Shown: positions 22,010 to 34,035, numbered from the stretch's first letter. The stretch is 64,000 bases of DNA from Atherix ibis (GCA_958298945.1 OY282605.1:115750267-115814266); one strand, 5' to 3'. The notes: generated from the sequence alone by a model not told the origin. Made by a program: numbers and translations.

Positions 22010-24100
22010 TTTTGAACATTATTGCAATTTTTGTGTATTAATTTTTTTTTAATTTTGTGTTTTAATTTGCCAATTGTTTGTGCTAAGAAAATTTCTTTAA
22101 ATATATTGTTTTACGACGGCTGTGAAGTTTAATTGTCAAGTTTAGGCATTGGCGTATCTTGTTTAGCGATTAACAGCGAGCCTAATTCCAAAAGATGATT
22201 GAATTCATCACTACCAAGACGTAAGGCATCACTTGAGGAAACCTAAACATTTTACCGCATTCTTGGTGGAAAATGTTCGGGTTCTTCGTGTGTGTTAATG
22301 ACAACCTCCAAAATATGGAATGTTTTTCAGTTTTAGCTTTACAAAAGCCACTCATGAATTATGGCTGAGAATTTCGGTTCCGCTTTAGAGACAGGAAAAG
22401 ACAGCGCTATGTTATGCTAATATTTAAAAACTACCCTGCTCTTTCAGCCCTATATTCGGAATTTAATAAGTTTAGCTTTGTTTAATAAGCAAAAACGTGA
22501 ATCGGAAAACGAATATAAACGCGAAACAGTAGAAGATACAATCAGCAAAATAGTAGATTGGATTAGAAGATACACACAGGAGATCATTTATGAAATTAAG
22601 AAAAACATAAAATAGACCCCTGTGGTAGGAACCCAGGCATTAATTTGGTAAACTGCAGACTTGTTGCCATTAAAAACAATTGAATTGATCAGCCCAAAAG
22701 ATTGATTCTAATCCTTCCTAATAAATATCATTACACGTACTACCCTCAACTAGAAAAAAAATCATCTTCATAATTAGAGACCAATTCTTTTTTCTGTTTT
22801 TTCTTTAACATAATCTACTCAACAATAGAAGTGTGGAAACTATGGAAGGTAAGAATACTAACAAAATGGCAAATAATATCTTCAAGCATAGATAGAAACT
22901 TAAACTTTATGAAAAGTAAGATTTTTTAACGTTTCACTAAATATCCTTATCGGAATTCTGTGCACAAAAACTGATCAGGCTTATTGCTCTCAAGCATAAT
23001 TTTCTGTTCGAAAATCACATATTCTCTCTCTGGCAATTATGCTAAATATTCCACATTTATTAATCAAATCTCAGCAAACTTGAAATTTTTTTAGGAGAAG
23101 GATTCCTCCCATTGTGGTAGGTCTTATATCGAACGATTTAATTTACAAGTCTCCTTTTGGTCCTGATCAAATAAACTATAACATGCTCTACCTAATCTAG
23201 CCTATCTACACAAAACTTTAATTCGCCAAAATTGCTCTATGGTTTTGGTCCTGTAAAGAATCTGCCGGCTTATGTCTTTAAGAGATCATACATATTTGGA
23301 AACAAATAAGCAATAACTATCAATTATCGAGTTTTTTTTTTGATTCAAATAAAAAAAATCCAATTAAAATTTAAATAAAAAAAATGTCCTACAATTTTAT
23401 ATGAAGAAAAGTAAATACTTCGAGAAATAGGAACTTTGAATTTGAAAGGATATATAAATTATTCAGCAGATAGTTTTGAATATTTTCCGATATAGTTTTC
23501 TGGAAAAAAAAATACACTTCTCCAAACTGGAAAAACTATATTTCAAATTCAAAGTATTCTGATTATGTATGCATTTACATATTTCGAAACCCAATAACCT
23601 AATTTATATTTGATATAAAAAGAAAAATTTGTTCTCGAAATAGACGAACTTTAAAAATAAGATATTTTCCTAGTTGAGATTTACAAACCTTTTTGATTGT
23701 TTACTTAATTTTCTATATGAAAAAATGTTTTCCTTATCATAAGGGTATACTTCAAAGTTAAGATTGTAGATAGAAAAATTCAAATCTTAAATTGATTCCA
23801 TCAGGATTTTTTTAATATAAAATTTCGTAAAAAGTGAACTTTTTACAAAATAAATCATTTTTTCTTCTGCTGGTATAGAATTTATCAGAATTTAATTTAA
23901 GTCTAATTTCATTTTTTCGCTAAAATTCATAAAAGTATTTTTGTTTAAATCAAAAAAAAATTTCCAGGGTTGTATGATTAATACCTAGACTTCTAAAACG
24001 ACTATTTCAACGTTTTTCTATCATTTGTATCCCATCTAAAATATAAGGTCACTCAAACCTTTCAAAATAGGTGTTTGTTTCAGCAATTACCTCATTATTT
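22010..24100. other. spacer, possible very old retroelement text at 22940-23300
   Basis: Most of this stretch shows nothing. At 23140-23300 a plus frame gives DLIYKSPFGPDQINYNML, reminiscent of the KSPGPDxI block that precedes the reverse transcriptase palm in jockey-like elements (N1 has NKKAPGYDLITSEIL). The flanking text is too eroded to confirm it. Confidence 0.3.
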
Positions 24101-24109
24101 GATTTCTTC

Positions 24110-24720
24110 ACAAATTTCTGGGTACTAAATATGGCAAATATGGGGGATGCGGAAGCATTTCGTATTCCAACTCATGGAATTTTACCATGACGACGACACA
24201 AACGTGTACGCGCGCATTGTTTTGATGAAAGAAAACTTTTTCCCTTATTCAACTGAACTAATAATGCCGTATAATACTTTTCTTTTATCATTTTTTCTCT
24301 TTTAAGATATTCAGTAAGGATTGTAGCATGTGCGTCCCTGAAAATAATAACCATAATCTTTCCTGCCGATAGAACCGTTTTTGCCTCCTTTGGATGTAGT
24401 AGAAGTTCATTATCGACTGAATGTTAAATCAACAGTGATAAATAGAAGCAAAAATTGATTAAAACTACGCTTAAATGTGTCCAAATACTCCATTGAAATT
24501 GTTAGCCGAACAAATTTTTGGTCAAGTATTAGCAAACGCGGCATCTATCTCGCCGATAGCTTTTTTATATCCAAAATTTCATGTAAAATTTTGTCTATAC
24601 GAGCTTTTGATTTTATTAATCATTTCTTCGGTGGTAACCTAAATTGAACGTCTTGGGCGCTCAGGATCACTTGTGCTCCTATGACCACAACAAAATCTAA
24701 TAAACAACTTATAAATCGAT
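24110..24720 (-). pseudogene. old irritans-like mariner transposase relic
   Basis: Minus strand: STSDPERPRRSI then VTTEEMINKI (end of the DNA-binding region, compare SGRPxEVxTPEIIDKI in B1). Later EAKTVLSAGKIMVIIFRDAH, ILTEYLKREKMIKEKYYTAL. These align with AKTVPSAGKVMATVFWDS and IDYLEKGKTITGAYYASL in B1, but are too diverged to be a B copy. The catalytic residues between them have eroded or are out of frame. TIRs not found. Confidence 0.75.
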
Positions 24721-24987
24721 TCATATAATAATGAAAAGTCAATCTAATACTTTTCAAGCTTGGTTTTGATTTTAGATATTGTTTTTTTTTTCTTAAAAAA
24801 ATAGTGTTTGTTAACACATGAAATTCACTTTTTCCATATTAATAAAAAAATAACAAACCTAATCTCTTTCAATAACTATCAAAACTTTTTTATTCTTTTT
24901 ATTTTAAATGTTATCTACAACTACTTATGCTAGTAAAAGCAGATTTTTTACGAGAATATAAATGGACATGAAGACATGTGGAGGAAA

Positions 24988-25080
24988 ACACCCATCGATG
25001 TTACCTCTAGAACAGGGTAATTTTATTTTATAATTTTAGAGAATCTCTCGGCCATCGCCGTTTTAAACGTCGATGGGTGT
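24988..25080. repeat. 3'-end stem-loop of the jockey-like element
   Basis: acacccatcga (24988-24998) pairs perfectly with tcgatgggtgt (25070-25080), spanning the ORF2 stop region. N2 keeps nine of these base pairs (49625-49633 with 49670-49678), although its loop is much shorter. Conservation of the stem but not the loop suggests an RNA structure used by the reverse transcriptase. Confidence 0.7.
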
Positions 25081-26497
25081 ATACTGGAAGGGTGGGAGTG
25101 AAAAGTTCCCTTCCTAAAGGATTATGGTGGAAGGATAGATGCGAATGGAATTTTTTATATCGGGAGATGCATAGTTCACGAACAAATGGAACATATAGGT
25201 CACGGTGGATAAAAGTGTTTCGCACATAAAAGGGGGCATTGACAATTTTACGAAGGATTCGGGATTGTAGGGATTTGATTGGAAGGGAGTTGGAATGCTT
25301 AGTCGAACCCCAAAATTCTAGACCATATGTCCATATTGGTTTCAGAACTATATTGTATAGTAATAGTTTACTTGTTGTTGTAAGTTTTGATTTACTATCT
25401 AGGAGACGTAATAATTGTTTGTAGCGTCCGTTAAGTTCCCGTCTTTTAGTTTTCGTATGAAGGTTCCAGGTTAACCGTTTGTCGAATATAAGTCCAAGGT
25501 AACGTACGCTATTTTTTTGTGGAATATTACTGCAGTTTAGGGTTATGACGGGAATTTGTTCTCGGCAGAGTGTGAAAGTTACATGAGCAGATTTTTGCTC
25601 ATTTACCTTCACTCTCCACCTTTTGAAACAAGTTTCTAAGTAGTGGATATGGTTCTGTAGGATACTAATGGCTGTGGAAGGATCTTTGTGATGTGTCAGG
25701 ATGGCTGTATCGTCGGCATATGTTGCGGTTAGAATGTTGTTGTGGCAAGGAATATCATGGGTATAAGTGTTCTAAAGGATAGGACCTAGGATACTTCCTT
25801 GAGGGACACCGGCGGAAATTGGATAAATGTCAGAGTACTCAATATTTTCAGCTACCTGAAAATATCGGTCTGAGAGATAAGATTTAAGGATGTGGAAATA
25901 GCCCGAGGGTAGGACTCGCTGCAATTTCCAAACCAATCCAGGGTGCCATACACGTTCGAAAGCATGCGAAATGTCAAGAAACACGCCTGGGCAGTATTCC
26001 TTTTAGTCTAGCGAACACGCTATGTAGTCGACTACGCGATGACACTGCTGGATAGTAGAATGCTCAGGTCGAAATCCAAACTGATGCTGAGGAATGACAC
26101 CCTCGGTTTCAAAAATGGGATAAAGGCGTTTTAGGATTAATTTTTCTAGGATTTTTGATAACATGGGAAGGAGGCTTATAGGTCTATTATGAGGTAAGAA
26201 GGTTTTTGGGCTTATTGGGTTTGGGATCATCTTAATTATGGAAAACTTCCACAGGGAAGAAAAACATGATGTGCGGAGGATACTATTATAAATATAGGTT
26301 ATAAGGACGAGGGTTTTTTTGGAAATTTGCTTCAGGATTTCTGAAGTTATTAGGTCATATCCTGGGGCTTTTTTATTGGAAAGGTGTTCTATTGTGAATT
26401 TAACTTCGGACGGAGTGAAAAACTTAGGAGGTGGACTTATGGGCAACTGAGTTGATATTTGTCGGAATATTTCTTCGTCATGCAGAATGCCTTGTAC
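25028..26497 (-). pseudogene. jockey-like ORF2 reverse transcriptase, broken (N1)
   Basis: ORF2 protein would copy the element RNA at nicked target DNA. Three minus frames: 26506-26003 (KKAPGYDLITSEILKQISKK, RPISLLPMLSKILEKLI, QHQFGFRPEHSTIQQ), a stop at SLD/KEYCPG, 25984-25772 (VFLDISHAFERVWHPGLVWK, palm motif A Asp; SAGVPQGSILGPIL), another stop, then TATYADDTAIL (catalytic YADD) and 25612-25028 (YLGLIFDKRLTWNLH, KPIWTYGLEFWGS and the C-terminal RRLKRRWPRDSLKL). The endonuclease domain is missing by 5' truncation. All core palm residues are kept, so inactivation came mainly from stops. Confidence 0.93.
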
Positions 26498-26510
26498 AAC
26501 TATCAAAACT

Positions 26511-27660
26511 AAACTAATAAATAGATGTTAGAAATAAATTTTATATAGCATCTATTTAAGTCTGCCAAATAACATAAAAAATATCGTTTTGATGATATCA
26601 ACTAATTCGTTACATTAGCCAACAACTTATCATATTACCCTCATAGTATTTATTGTCTTATTTTAGAAAAATCTGATTTATCCCAAATCGAAACTATTTT
26701 TATTTATACAAAACAAAATTAACCAATATTTTCATTCTATTTTTTATTTACTTTAAATTTAATAAAATCGCTTTTCTGTCATTTAGAAAAGTTTACAAAT
26801 TTTTTTTTTGAATTCATGCATATTTTTGCAAATAAATTTGTTTGTATTTTCACGATTGAATTATTTATTTACAAGCGATTTAAAGAAGTTTTTCTCCAAA
26901 AATAAACACAAAAGTGTTAACGTGTTTGAATATTTACTGAATATACAAAAGAAGATATCGATTTTTTGTTGTCGAAAGTATTTGCTCAGCTATGTGGCTG
27001 AGTAGCTACAAAAAATATTGGTGGAAAAAATCCTAAGTCCTTAATAAGATATACGCATGAAGAAGGATATATATAAAAATGTACGTAGAATAAACTTTCT
27101 TTTCCTAAGGATTTTGGGTGAATACATCCGATTTACTCTATCGCAGCTAAAAAAAGTGGAAAACTACAACAACAAATACAACATTTTTCTTCTTATAATA
27201 TAATGAATTTATTCATTTTATTTTTTGCAAAATAATTATTTCTATGGCATTTAAAAATTCATGCAATAAATAAAAAAATGTACTTTTTAATTTAATAATA
27301 TGTACGGTTTATAACAAATAAAAAATCACATCAGAAAATTATTGAATTAGATTAAATCCATTTCTTATCACTTTTGCTCAACAAAATACAAATAAAATTT
27401 TCACACAAAGATTTAGTGAATTATAATTTCAGTAAGTATAAACACTTTTCAATTAATAACTAGAAAAGAAAAACAAAAATTCTTAAAAAAGCACATTAAG
27501 TTTGAAAAAAAAAATATTTTCAATAAAACTTTGCCCTTAAATATCCTTAGTGGAATGCCAATGAAAAAAGTTCAATGCGAAATCCTTGTTATCAAAGCTT
27601 AATTCATACATAAAAGCTTATGTGTCTTTAAAAGGATGTGCGGCAAAAATTTAAATAATT
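26511..27660. other. AT-rich spacer, no recognised feature
   Basis: A 65-codon plus frame at 26808-27005 has no family signature. Otherwise A/T runs only. Confidence 0.5.
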
Positions 27661-27664
27661 TGAA

Positions 27665-28135
27665 AAAATTATATTTTATTTTTATACATCCCCTTCAGGG
27701 TAGTTGCCTTGGGCAGTTATACATCGGCGGAAGCGTTCTTTCCAGCCACTCTTCTGGAAAGTTCCTCGATTGTACTCGTTAACCTATTGACAGTACCAAA
27801 ATAAAGTCCCTCAATTGTTTTTCGATCTTGAAGAACAAAATAAGTCACACAATCTATGACCCGGTAAATAATAGGAGCATAAGTGAGTGACGAAGCTTAG
27901 TTAGTTACAGGAATAAATTTATCCGACAAAAGTCGTTCTCATGGTGGAGCATCCAAGTGTCTGCAAGGTAAGATTTGATGCAAAGAACTCTTTCAAAGAT
28001 GTTCTTATAAAAAGCTTGATTGACAGTTTGTCCTGAATGCACAAGTTCTCTACGAACAATTCCCTCTACTGTTAAAAAAAATAATAAGTAAACAAAGTGC
28101 CGTGTTACACTTCTTCTCGGCCATCCCAAAATTAT
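27665..28135 (-). pseudogene. old mariner relic of a GVQW3-like type (F1)
   Basis: Minus strand, from MGWPRRSVTRHFVYLLFF: VEGIVRRELVHSGQTVNQAF, YKNIFERV, SYLADTWMLHHENDF (HHDNAP block, second catalytic Asp replaced by Glu-Asn), then further left IEGLYFGTV and a RCITAQGNYPEGD-like end at 27690-27740. The layout resembles 'GVVHHEFLPQGRTVNKEYY' and 'LLHHDNAPAH' of family D, but the sequence differs enough to be another lineage. A related relic lies at 37446-37960. Confidence 0.7.
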
Positions 28136-28138
28136 TTT

Positions 28139-28190
28139 CAGCAGATATCTCTTCTAAAAAACTTGTGCTATTTAGAAGAGATATCTGCTG
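28139..28190. repeat. 20-bp perfect inverted repeat, 12-nt loop
   Basis: cagcagatatctcttctaaa (28139-28158) and its exact reverse complement (28171-28190). It lies at the N-terminal side of relic F1, just outside the recognisable coding text. Confidence 0.88.
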
Positions 28191-28705
28191 TAGATTTGTT
28201 GCAGCATTTCAAAAGCTAAACATAACATTTTGATAGCACATAAGCAGTGTGGAGGGGAAGTTTACTGTATCAAAAAAATCGTCCCATAAAGATTTCAAAA
28301 AGAACTAAAGTTTAAATGAGCAAAATTAAAGTATTTCTGCCTTAAATCGGAACACATTTATAGAAGGTCTAGAAGGGATAACGCACAAGCTGTGTAAAGA
28401 GGAACTCTATAATGTTGCCAAACTGCTCCCAAAGTCCCATAACTTTTCTACTATCCTTTGCCTCTGATAACCATCATTTAAGGGTTAATTATACAAGTCT
28501 TATTACTTTTACATCATATTTTGCCTCTGATTGACATCATTAATTGCATTAACTAAATAACCCAGTTTTCCTATAATTAAGCTTTATTATCATTTCAAAA
28601 ATCCTGATTTGCTCATAGCCAGATTTGCTTGAGCGATTACTGACCTTAGTTTGTATGCCCATAAAATTCCGTAAGGGTTCAATAAGATAGGAACCTTTTT
28701 TAATA

Positions 28706-29922
28706 CACCGATATATAAGCTTAAATACGCTGTTTGGTCATAGATGGGGTGAGTGAGTTTATTAAGCTACCATGAGCACGCCATACTTTTTTTTATGAGT
28801 TTGACATCTGTCAACATTGATCAGTGCATATTGTCAGCAATTTCGTACAACAACATACATTTTTCCTTTGGTAATCATGTCTAGTTTTGTGCCAGAAAAA
28901 GAGCATATGCGGGAAGCTCTGCTTTTCTGCTTCAATTTGAAGAAATCGGCTATTGAATCGCATCGAATGCTTATGGGGAGGTCTATTGTGACAGTTCTTT
29001 ATAGGAAACGACATGCCGAGATTGGTTTCGCCGGTTCAAAGACGCAAATTTTGACTTGTGAGACAAGAAGCGTTAAAATTGAGCTAGGAAGGTTGAGGAC
29101 CATCAATTGCAGGCTCTTTTGGACGAAGATGATACCCAATCGCAAAAAATGCTCACGGAGCAATTGGGTGTTACTTTACCAGCCATTTCCATGCGTCTTC
29201 GTGCCATGAGGAATATTGAACGATAGGCTGATGGAGCGACACCAAAACACATGCGAAATCTTGCTCGCCAGACAGAAAAGAAAGTCGTTCCTTCATCGGA
29301 TTGTGATAGGCGATAAAAAGTGAATATATTTCAAGAATCCTAAACGCAAGAAATCGTGAGTTGATCCCGGCCAACCATCAACATCTTCCTCAAGACCAAA
29401 TCGCTTCGGACGGAACACGATGGTGTGCGTTTGGTGGGATCAGCAGAGCATCGTCTACTATGAGATGTTGAAACCTGATAAAACTGTCAATGCCCACCGC
29501 TACCACCAACAACTGATCAAATTGCACCGTGCTCTGCGTGAAAAATCAACAAAAACATGTCCTGCACGACAACGCACCATCGCACACGTCAAAAATGGTC
29601 CGAAACTATTATACTTAGAGACACTCAACTGGGAGATGCTACCCCACCCTGCTTATTCACCAGACCTGGCCCCCTTCCGAGTATCACCTGTTTTCGTCGA
29701 TGGGTCACGCGCTCGCTGAGCAGCATTTCGATTCTTACGAAGACGTCCGAAAATGTCTTCATGAGTGGTTTGCCTCGAAAGAAAAGGATTTTTTTTGGTG
29801 TGGTATCCATAAATTGCCCGAGACATGGGAAAAATGTGTAGCTAGCAAAGGCAAGTACTTTGAATAAATTTCTTTTTGCTTTCTATGAAAAAAAACATGC
29901 GGATTTAAGCTTATACACCTGG
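28706..29922 (+). mobile_element. full-length Mos1-like mariner A3
   Basis: The right TIR is intact (ggatttaagcttatacacctgg, then TA at 29923-29924). The left TIR is worn (caccgatatataagcttaaa, preceded by TA at 28704-28705). About 1.2 kb, the longest A copy in full view. It is bordered on the right by relic 4. Confidence 0.92.
28877..29867 (+). pseudogene. broken Mos1-like mariner transposase (A3)
   Basis: Start ATG at 28877 (MSSFVPEKEHMREALLFCFN). Frameshifts follow at GRSIVTVLYRKRHAEIGFAG and again after the helix-turn-helix text QKMLTEQLGVTLPAISMRLR. The middle keeps RQNTCEILLARQKRKSF and HRIVIGDKK, where VTGDEKW has become VIGDKK. Then GTRWCAFGGISRASSTM in one frame against TMVCVWWDQQSIVYYEML in another. 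The second-Asp block is shifted (LHDNAPSHT coding text at 29560-29590). PHPAYSPDLAPF is followed by loss of the SDYHLF Asp frame. The stop TAA at 29865 matches family position. Confidence 0.92.
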
Positions 29923-30059
29923 TACAATTGAAATTAACTATGTTGACAGTTTTGCCATTTATTTTTTTAACATATTCACAGAAAAACAATTACCATTTAT
30001 AATAATGCTTTCAATTTGTTCCAAAATTTTAATGAAATAATTTAAATTTATTATAAAAA

Positions 30060-30540
30060 TAGTCGATCTTTGAAAGGTGGTTTTTTAGAAAAAATCAGCT
30101 CAAACGAAGCTTATTTTTACTAAGGCGGCTATTTTAACAAACAAAATTGTCTCATCTAAAGAAAGTCAAGAGCAAAATTGTCGCTTTTAGCTCCGAAGAA
30201 AACCAAGATCAGTTATAATTTTTTAGAGCCTATTTTTGATCACATTGATGTCGACGACTTGTTGCTTCAACAGGGCAGCGCTAATTGGTTTTCATAAATC
30301 GATTTATTGACGTCTAATCTTGCAAAGAGGTATGTAATACCAATTGGCCACCAAGATTATGTAATTTAACAATAAGTAAGATTAGGTTTATGAGAAAAGT
30401 TCATACAAAATTCAATATCATCCATGAAATAGAGCCATAATTTTGCAAAAATTTAATCGAAAGGACTTATGTTAGTTAACGTAGTCATGGTGGACATTTT
30501 ATATTCATTAATGGTAAAGTGTTTGCAAGATATTTCAATA
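30060..30540 (+). pseudogene. WCG-type relic 4
   Basis: Plus strand: ISSNEAYFY, then GGYFNKQNCLI (compare SDEAHF and GYVNKQNCRIW), LEPIFDHIDVDDLLLQQGSA (compare VDDMWFQQDGA, Asp to Gly at the catalytic position) and IDLLTSNLAKRYVIPIGHQD (compare FGDRVISRRGD). Many stops and indels. The first-Asp position SDEA reads SNEA. Confidence 0.72.
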
Positions 30541-31589
30541 GGAAATGACAATTTTTTTAAATAAAATATATATTCTACAATATTTAAAATTTAAAAAAAA
30601 AAGTTATAATTTGTAGATTTAGACCCTCTACCTTAAGTTATTCGGTAGCTTATTGACTTTAGTTTGATTGCACCTAAAATCAGATGAATGACCTAAAATT
30701 TTATGTACATTGGATTTGTTGAACGTTTAATGAACTTGATTTACTAAGGACTAAATTACACATACGTGTATGGTTCAACTACTTACCACAGTGTGTATGT
30801 AGAGGATTATCATCTTCACAATTGCTGATGCTTCGTATTTGGAAAAAGTCTATTATTTCTTAATTAACTTGATAGTATTTGTAATTTAATTAATGCTCAT
30901 GCTTAATACTCTTTTAGCATACACTCAACCACTATGTTCCGATATTATTTACTATGCTAACTAAAGTCTACGAAATTAATTTATTTTTGTTATCGTCTTT
31001 TCTACTTCCTATAGTATAAAAATATATGTGAATATGTGCAAAATAATAATGAAATCAAAAACTAATACTAATTTACGAAAGTTAGAAATAGTTTCAGATA
31101 AGTTTGTGGTCTTATATACTTTATAAATGTGTCGCAACAACAAAGGAAATCAGTTCAAATCACCATCGAATATGTTAGAATATGAAGTGAACGTTGAAAA
31201 GAATTTAACTTGACATGAACATATTTGGGATTTTTCTACTTTTTTAATTCATTTTTTCTTTTGCTTAATTTATTTCAAGTCATTTAAAGAAGAAGAAAAA
31301 TATTTTTCTGCAAATTTTCGATGGTTAATATCAAGCATAAATTTGTCCTGATTTATCGCTTGGTGATGGGGTATTGCCATTTTATTGGTAGCCAAAGGTA
31401 TTGTATACCATTCGAAAGCTTCCATCTGCAGTGACATTTGTAGAGATTTTATTTTTGTAAAACTTTACAATTAACGGGAATTAAAGAGTGTTTTCGCCAT
31501 AATATACTGTATTACTGCGAAAAAGTTATATGGATAAATAATGCTTAGGGGTTAGAAGATTTAAAGATGGCAGTGCTTGTAACTGAACC
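30541..31589. other. AT-rich spacer, no recognised feature
   Basis: No family text, paired repeats or splice-like structures that I would defend. Confidence 0.5.
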
Positions 31590-31840
31590 AGTTAAGAGGA
31601 AAATCGACAGGAAAAGAGACAGGATTAGACAACAAAAAGGAAATAGTTTTCCACCCGAAATTATTGCTATTTGGCTAGAATATCTTACCACATCCACCAA
31701 ATAGTGAAGATATCTCAATCGAAGATAATTTTAGACCCTTTCAAAACTTTTTGAGCGGTATAAGCTTACAAAACTGTTTCGTCAATAAATCCCAGGATTT
31801 TTATAGCAGAGAAATTTTAGAGCTGCCAGAAAGTTAGAAA
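31590..31840 (+). pseudogene. old mellifera-like mariner relic
   Basis: Plus strand: NKKEIVFHPK (compare NRKGIVFQQDNAKP, here with the Asp-containing end lost), NILPHPPNSEDISIEDNFRP, FQNFLSG, FVNKSQDFYSREILELPES. It is the same order as C2 (WDILPHPPYSPDLAPSDYHLFRSLQNFLNG and ASKEQKFYEHGIMLLPERW) but far more diverged, so it predates C1-C3. No TIRs found. Confidence 0.75.
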
Positions 31841-32059
31841 AAAATAATATAGCATATATAATTTATTAATTGTATTATAAATTATAAAATAAATAATTTT
31901 GAAAGTAATAGAAAAAAAGGACGAACTTCTGTTTATCCTTTTTTAAACACCAAAGAGCTATCCAATTTGTGCTTTAGAAATAAACGTGAAACTCAAATTC
32001 CGATAAAGTTTATATTTGATTATCGATTTTTCTCTGTAGGGATCCTTAAAGATGTGCCA

Positions 32060-32130
32060 GGGGTCACTTCATAGCGCCACGACCGTGAGGCCATTTGGCC
32101 GTGAGGCCATAGTTACAACAAAATTTTTAT
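32060..32130 (-). repeat. possible 3' end of RNase H-bearing retroelement
   Basis: atagcgccacgaccgtgagg, then ccatttggcc, recurs as atagcgtcacgaccttgagg, ccatttgacg at about 43281-43310. In both places it lies next to a minus-strand RNase H fragment. At 32.1 kb the two parts are separated by the R1-like element. Confidence 0.55.
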
Positions 32131-32139
32131 TGATTCCCA

Positions 32140-34035
32140 CAAAATATATTTCATGTTTAGATTAATGAGGTACAGGGGGAAACCTTCGAAAGGTACTCGC
32201 CTGGAAATTTTTCCTGCCAGGCGAGTTATGCAGGATTTTTAGCTCGCTAAGACCTAACCTGCACCTCTAACCTTGCTCCCGGAACGATGATTCCCCGGCG
32301 GCACTCTTTGTAAATACTACTTCGCCGGGGTGTTCTTATTTGATGCTACTGCTGTCCCGATGTTATGACGCTTCGCGGCCTATTCTTCGTACGTTGCGTG
32401 GAGATCCTTGATAATGGATTCCGCGTACTCTGCAATTCTGTTCCAAGCCGATTGGCTCTTCAGCATGCACTCCACTATGTTTTCTGGACTGATGGAACGG
32501 TCCAGATTTCTCTCCAGCTCCACCCGCGTCTCCTCGTAGAAGGGGCACTGGAAGAACACGTGTTCTGCGTCTTCGATCACATCGCGGCAATGATGACAGT
32601 TTGGGGTGTCAGTTCTCTTGAATCTGTGCAAGTAAGCCCGAAAGGGTTACCCGATCGGGTCGAATACCCGACTTCCCCGTGCACGCGAGTGACCCATTTG
32701 GTAACATTTGGTATCAGCCGATGAGTCCACCGACCCTTCGTCGAGTTGTCCCATCTCTCTTGCCAGAGGCGAAGACTCTTGGGTCTCTCCTCTTCACAGA
32801 GGACCTTTCGCCGCTCTTCCTTCTTTCTACGATGTTGGCGTTCCCGCTCTCCTGCCAGGGTGTCGATGGGTGGGCATGATGCCATGACGTTGGCCGCATC
32901 GTGTGATACCGTTCGGTATGCTGACGCCATTCTGATCGCTGAGAGCCGCTGGACTGATGACATTGTCTTGCGGTATGTTGTTAGCTCTAGCGATTTCGCC
33001 CACACTGGTGCTCCGTATAGCAAGACGGAGGTAACCATAGTTGCCAGTAGTCGCCTTCGGATTTGCCTGGGGCCTCCGATATTGGGCATTATCCGCCAAA
33101 GTGCGCCCTGTACTGCTGATGCCTTCCTGCTGACGCTGGAGATGTGCTCTTTGTAGTTGAGTCTGGCATCCAAGACCACTCCTAGATACCGGATGTAGGG
33201 TAGCGACCGGATGTCGTGGTCGCCTACTCTTATAGTGATGGTCTCCATTTTCTTCCGGCTACTCACAAGGAGTGCCTCGGTCTTATGTTCCACCAAAGAC
33301 AGGTCTGCCGATGTCATCCACTGGCTTATCCTCCGGATGGTGGTGGAGAATGCGGCTTCCAATTTCTCCAGGTGTTTGGCTACAAGGACAACCGTTACAT
33401 CGTCCGCGAAAGCCACGAGTGTTGTGTTCGTCGGTAATTCCAGATGGAGTAGGCCGTCGTACATGACGTTCCACAAGAGTGGCGCCAGGACAGAGCCCTG
33501 AGGTACCCCACCCGTGACCCCATACTCCGCTGGTCCATCCTCGGTCTCGTAGTGCAGTAGTCGATCACTGAAGTATGATTTGACCATCCTCCATAGGTAG
33601 TAGGGCACCCCCATGTTCTCAAGAGCCTCCAAGATTCGATCCCAGCGGCCCGAGTTAAACGCATTCTTGATGTCCAGTGTGACAATGAGGCAATACTTTT
33701 TAGAACCGCCTTTCCATCTCTTTCCTGAGATGGCTTCCTGCGTCGATGGTCGATCTCCCCTTCCTGAATCCGAATTGAAATTCGGAAAGTTGAGGATCGA
33801 TGTATTGCTCCAATCTGTCGGTCACTATCCGCTCCAAGTTCTTCCCGTCCGAATCCAGCATGCAAAGTGGACGATAGGAAGCTGGCTCGTCCGGTGGTTT
33901 CTTCCCTTTTGGGAGAAGAACCAATCTTTGTTGCTTCCATCGAGTTGGGAATACGCCTTGCCGCAGGCATGCGTCGTACATGCTTATGAAGAAGTCTGGC
34001 CTGGCGGTAAACTCCATAGTACGTGTGGGAAGTTA
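32140..34035 (-). mobile_element. 5'-truncated R1-like non-LTR retrotransposon
   Basis: A block visibly richer in G and C than its AT-rich surroundings, coding on the minus strand for the second half of a retrotransposon ORF2 plus a 3' untranslated region. Ends are approximate: no target duplication proved. The flanks look like two parts of another retroelement (32060-32130 and 34060-34625), which suggests nesting. Confidence 0.8.
32363..34020 (-). pseudogene. R1-like ORF2 reverse transcriptase with C-terminal zinc knuckle, broken
   Basis: Truncated at its 5' end, so the endonuclease is absent. Frame 34017-33700: KQQRLVLLPKGKKPPDEPAS, YRPLCMLDSDGKNLERIV, FQFGFRKGRSTIDA. After a frameshift near 33700, the sequence KYCLIVTLDIKNAFNSGRWD (palm motif A Asp) runs into frame 33632-32577: VTGGVPQGSVLAPLLWN, LVAFADDVTVVLVA (intact catalytic FADD), YIRYLGVVLDARLNYKEHI, LYGAPVWAKSLE. 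A second frameshift near 32630 leads to frame 32631-32380: HRFKRTDTPNCHHCRDVIED, AEHVFFQCPF, a C-x2-C-x7-H-x4-C type zinc knuckle typical of R1 and its relatives. Two frameshifts inactivate an otherwise well-kept protein. R1-clade assignment is by motif style; a tree would be needed for certainty. Confidence 0.9.

Larger units (their letters stand above)
24887..26497 (-). mobile_element. 5'-truncated jockey-like non-LTR retrotransposon N1
   Basis: Flanked by a perfect 13-bp direct repeat, aactatcaaaact (24874-24886 and 26498-26510), the target duplication. The 3' end on the minus strand is A/T-rich (aaaataaaaagaataaaaaa, read on the minus strand). The 5' end is truncated inside ORF2, as usual for target-primed reverse transcription. 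N2 is a second copy of the same element. Confidence 0.93.

Noticed and set aside
32679..33501. Several long frames on the plus strand across 32.4-34.0 kb
   Set aside because: They lie opposite the R1-like reverse transcriptase, which has clear motifs (FADD, VPQGS, zinc knuckle) on the minus strand. GC-rich coding DNA creates such antisense frames.
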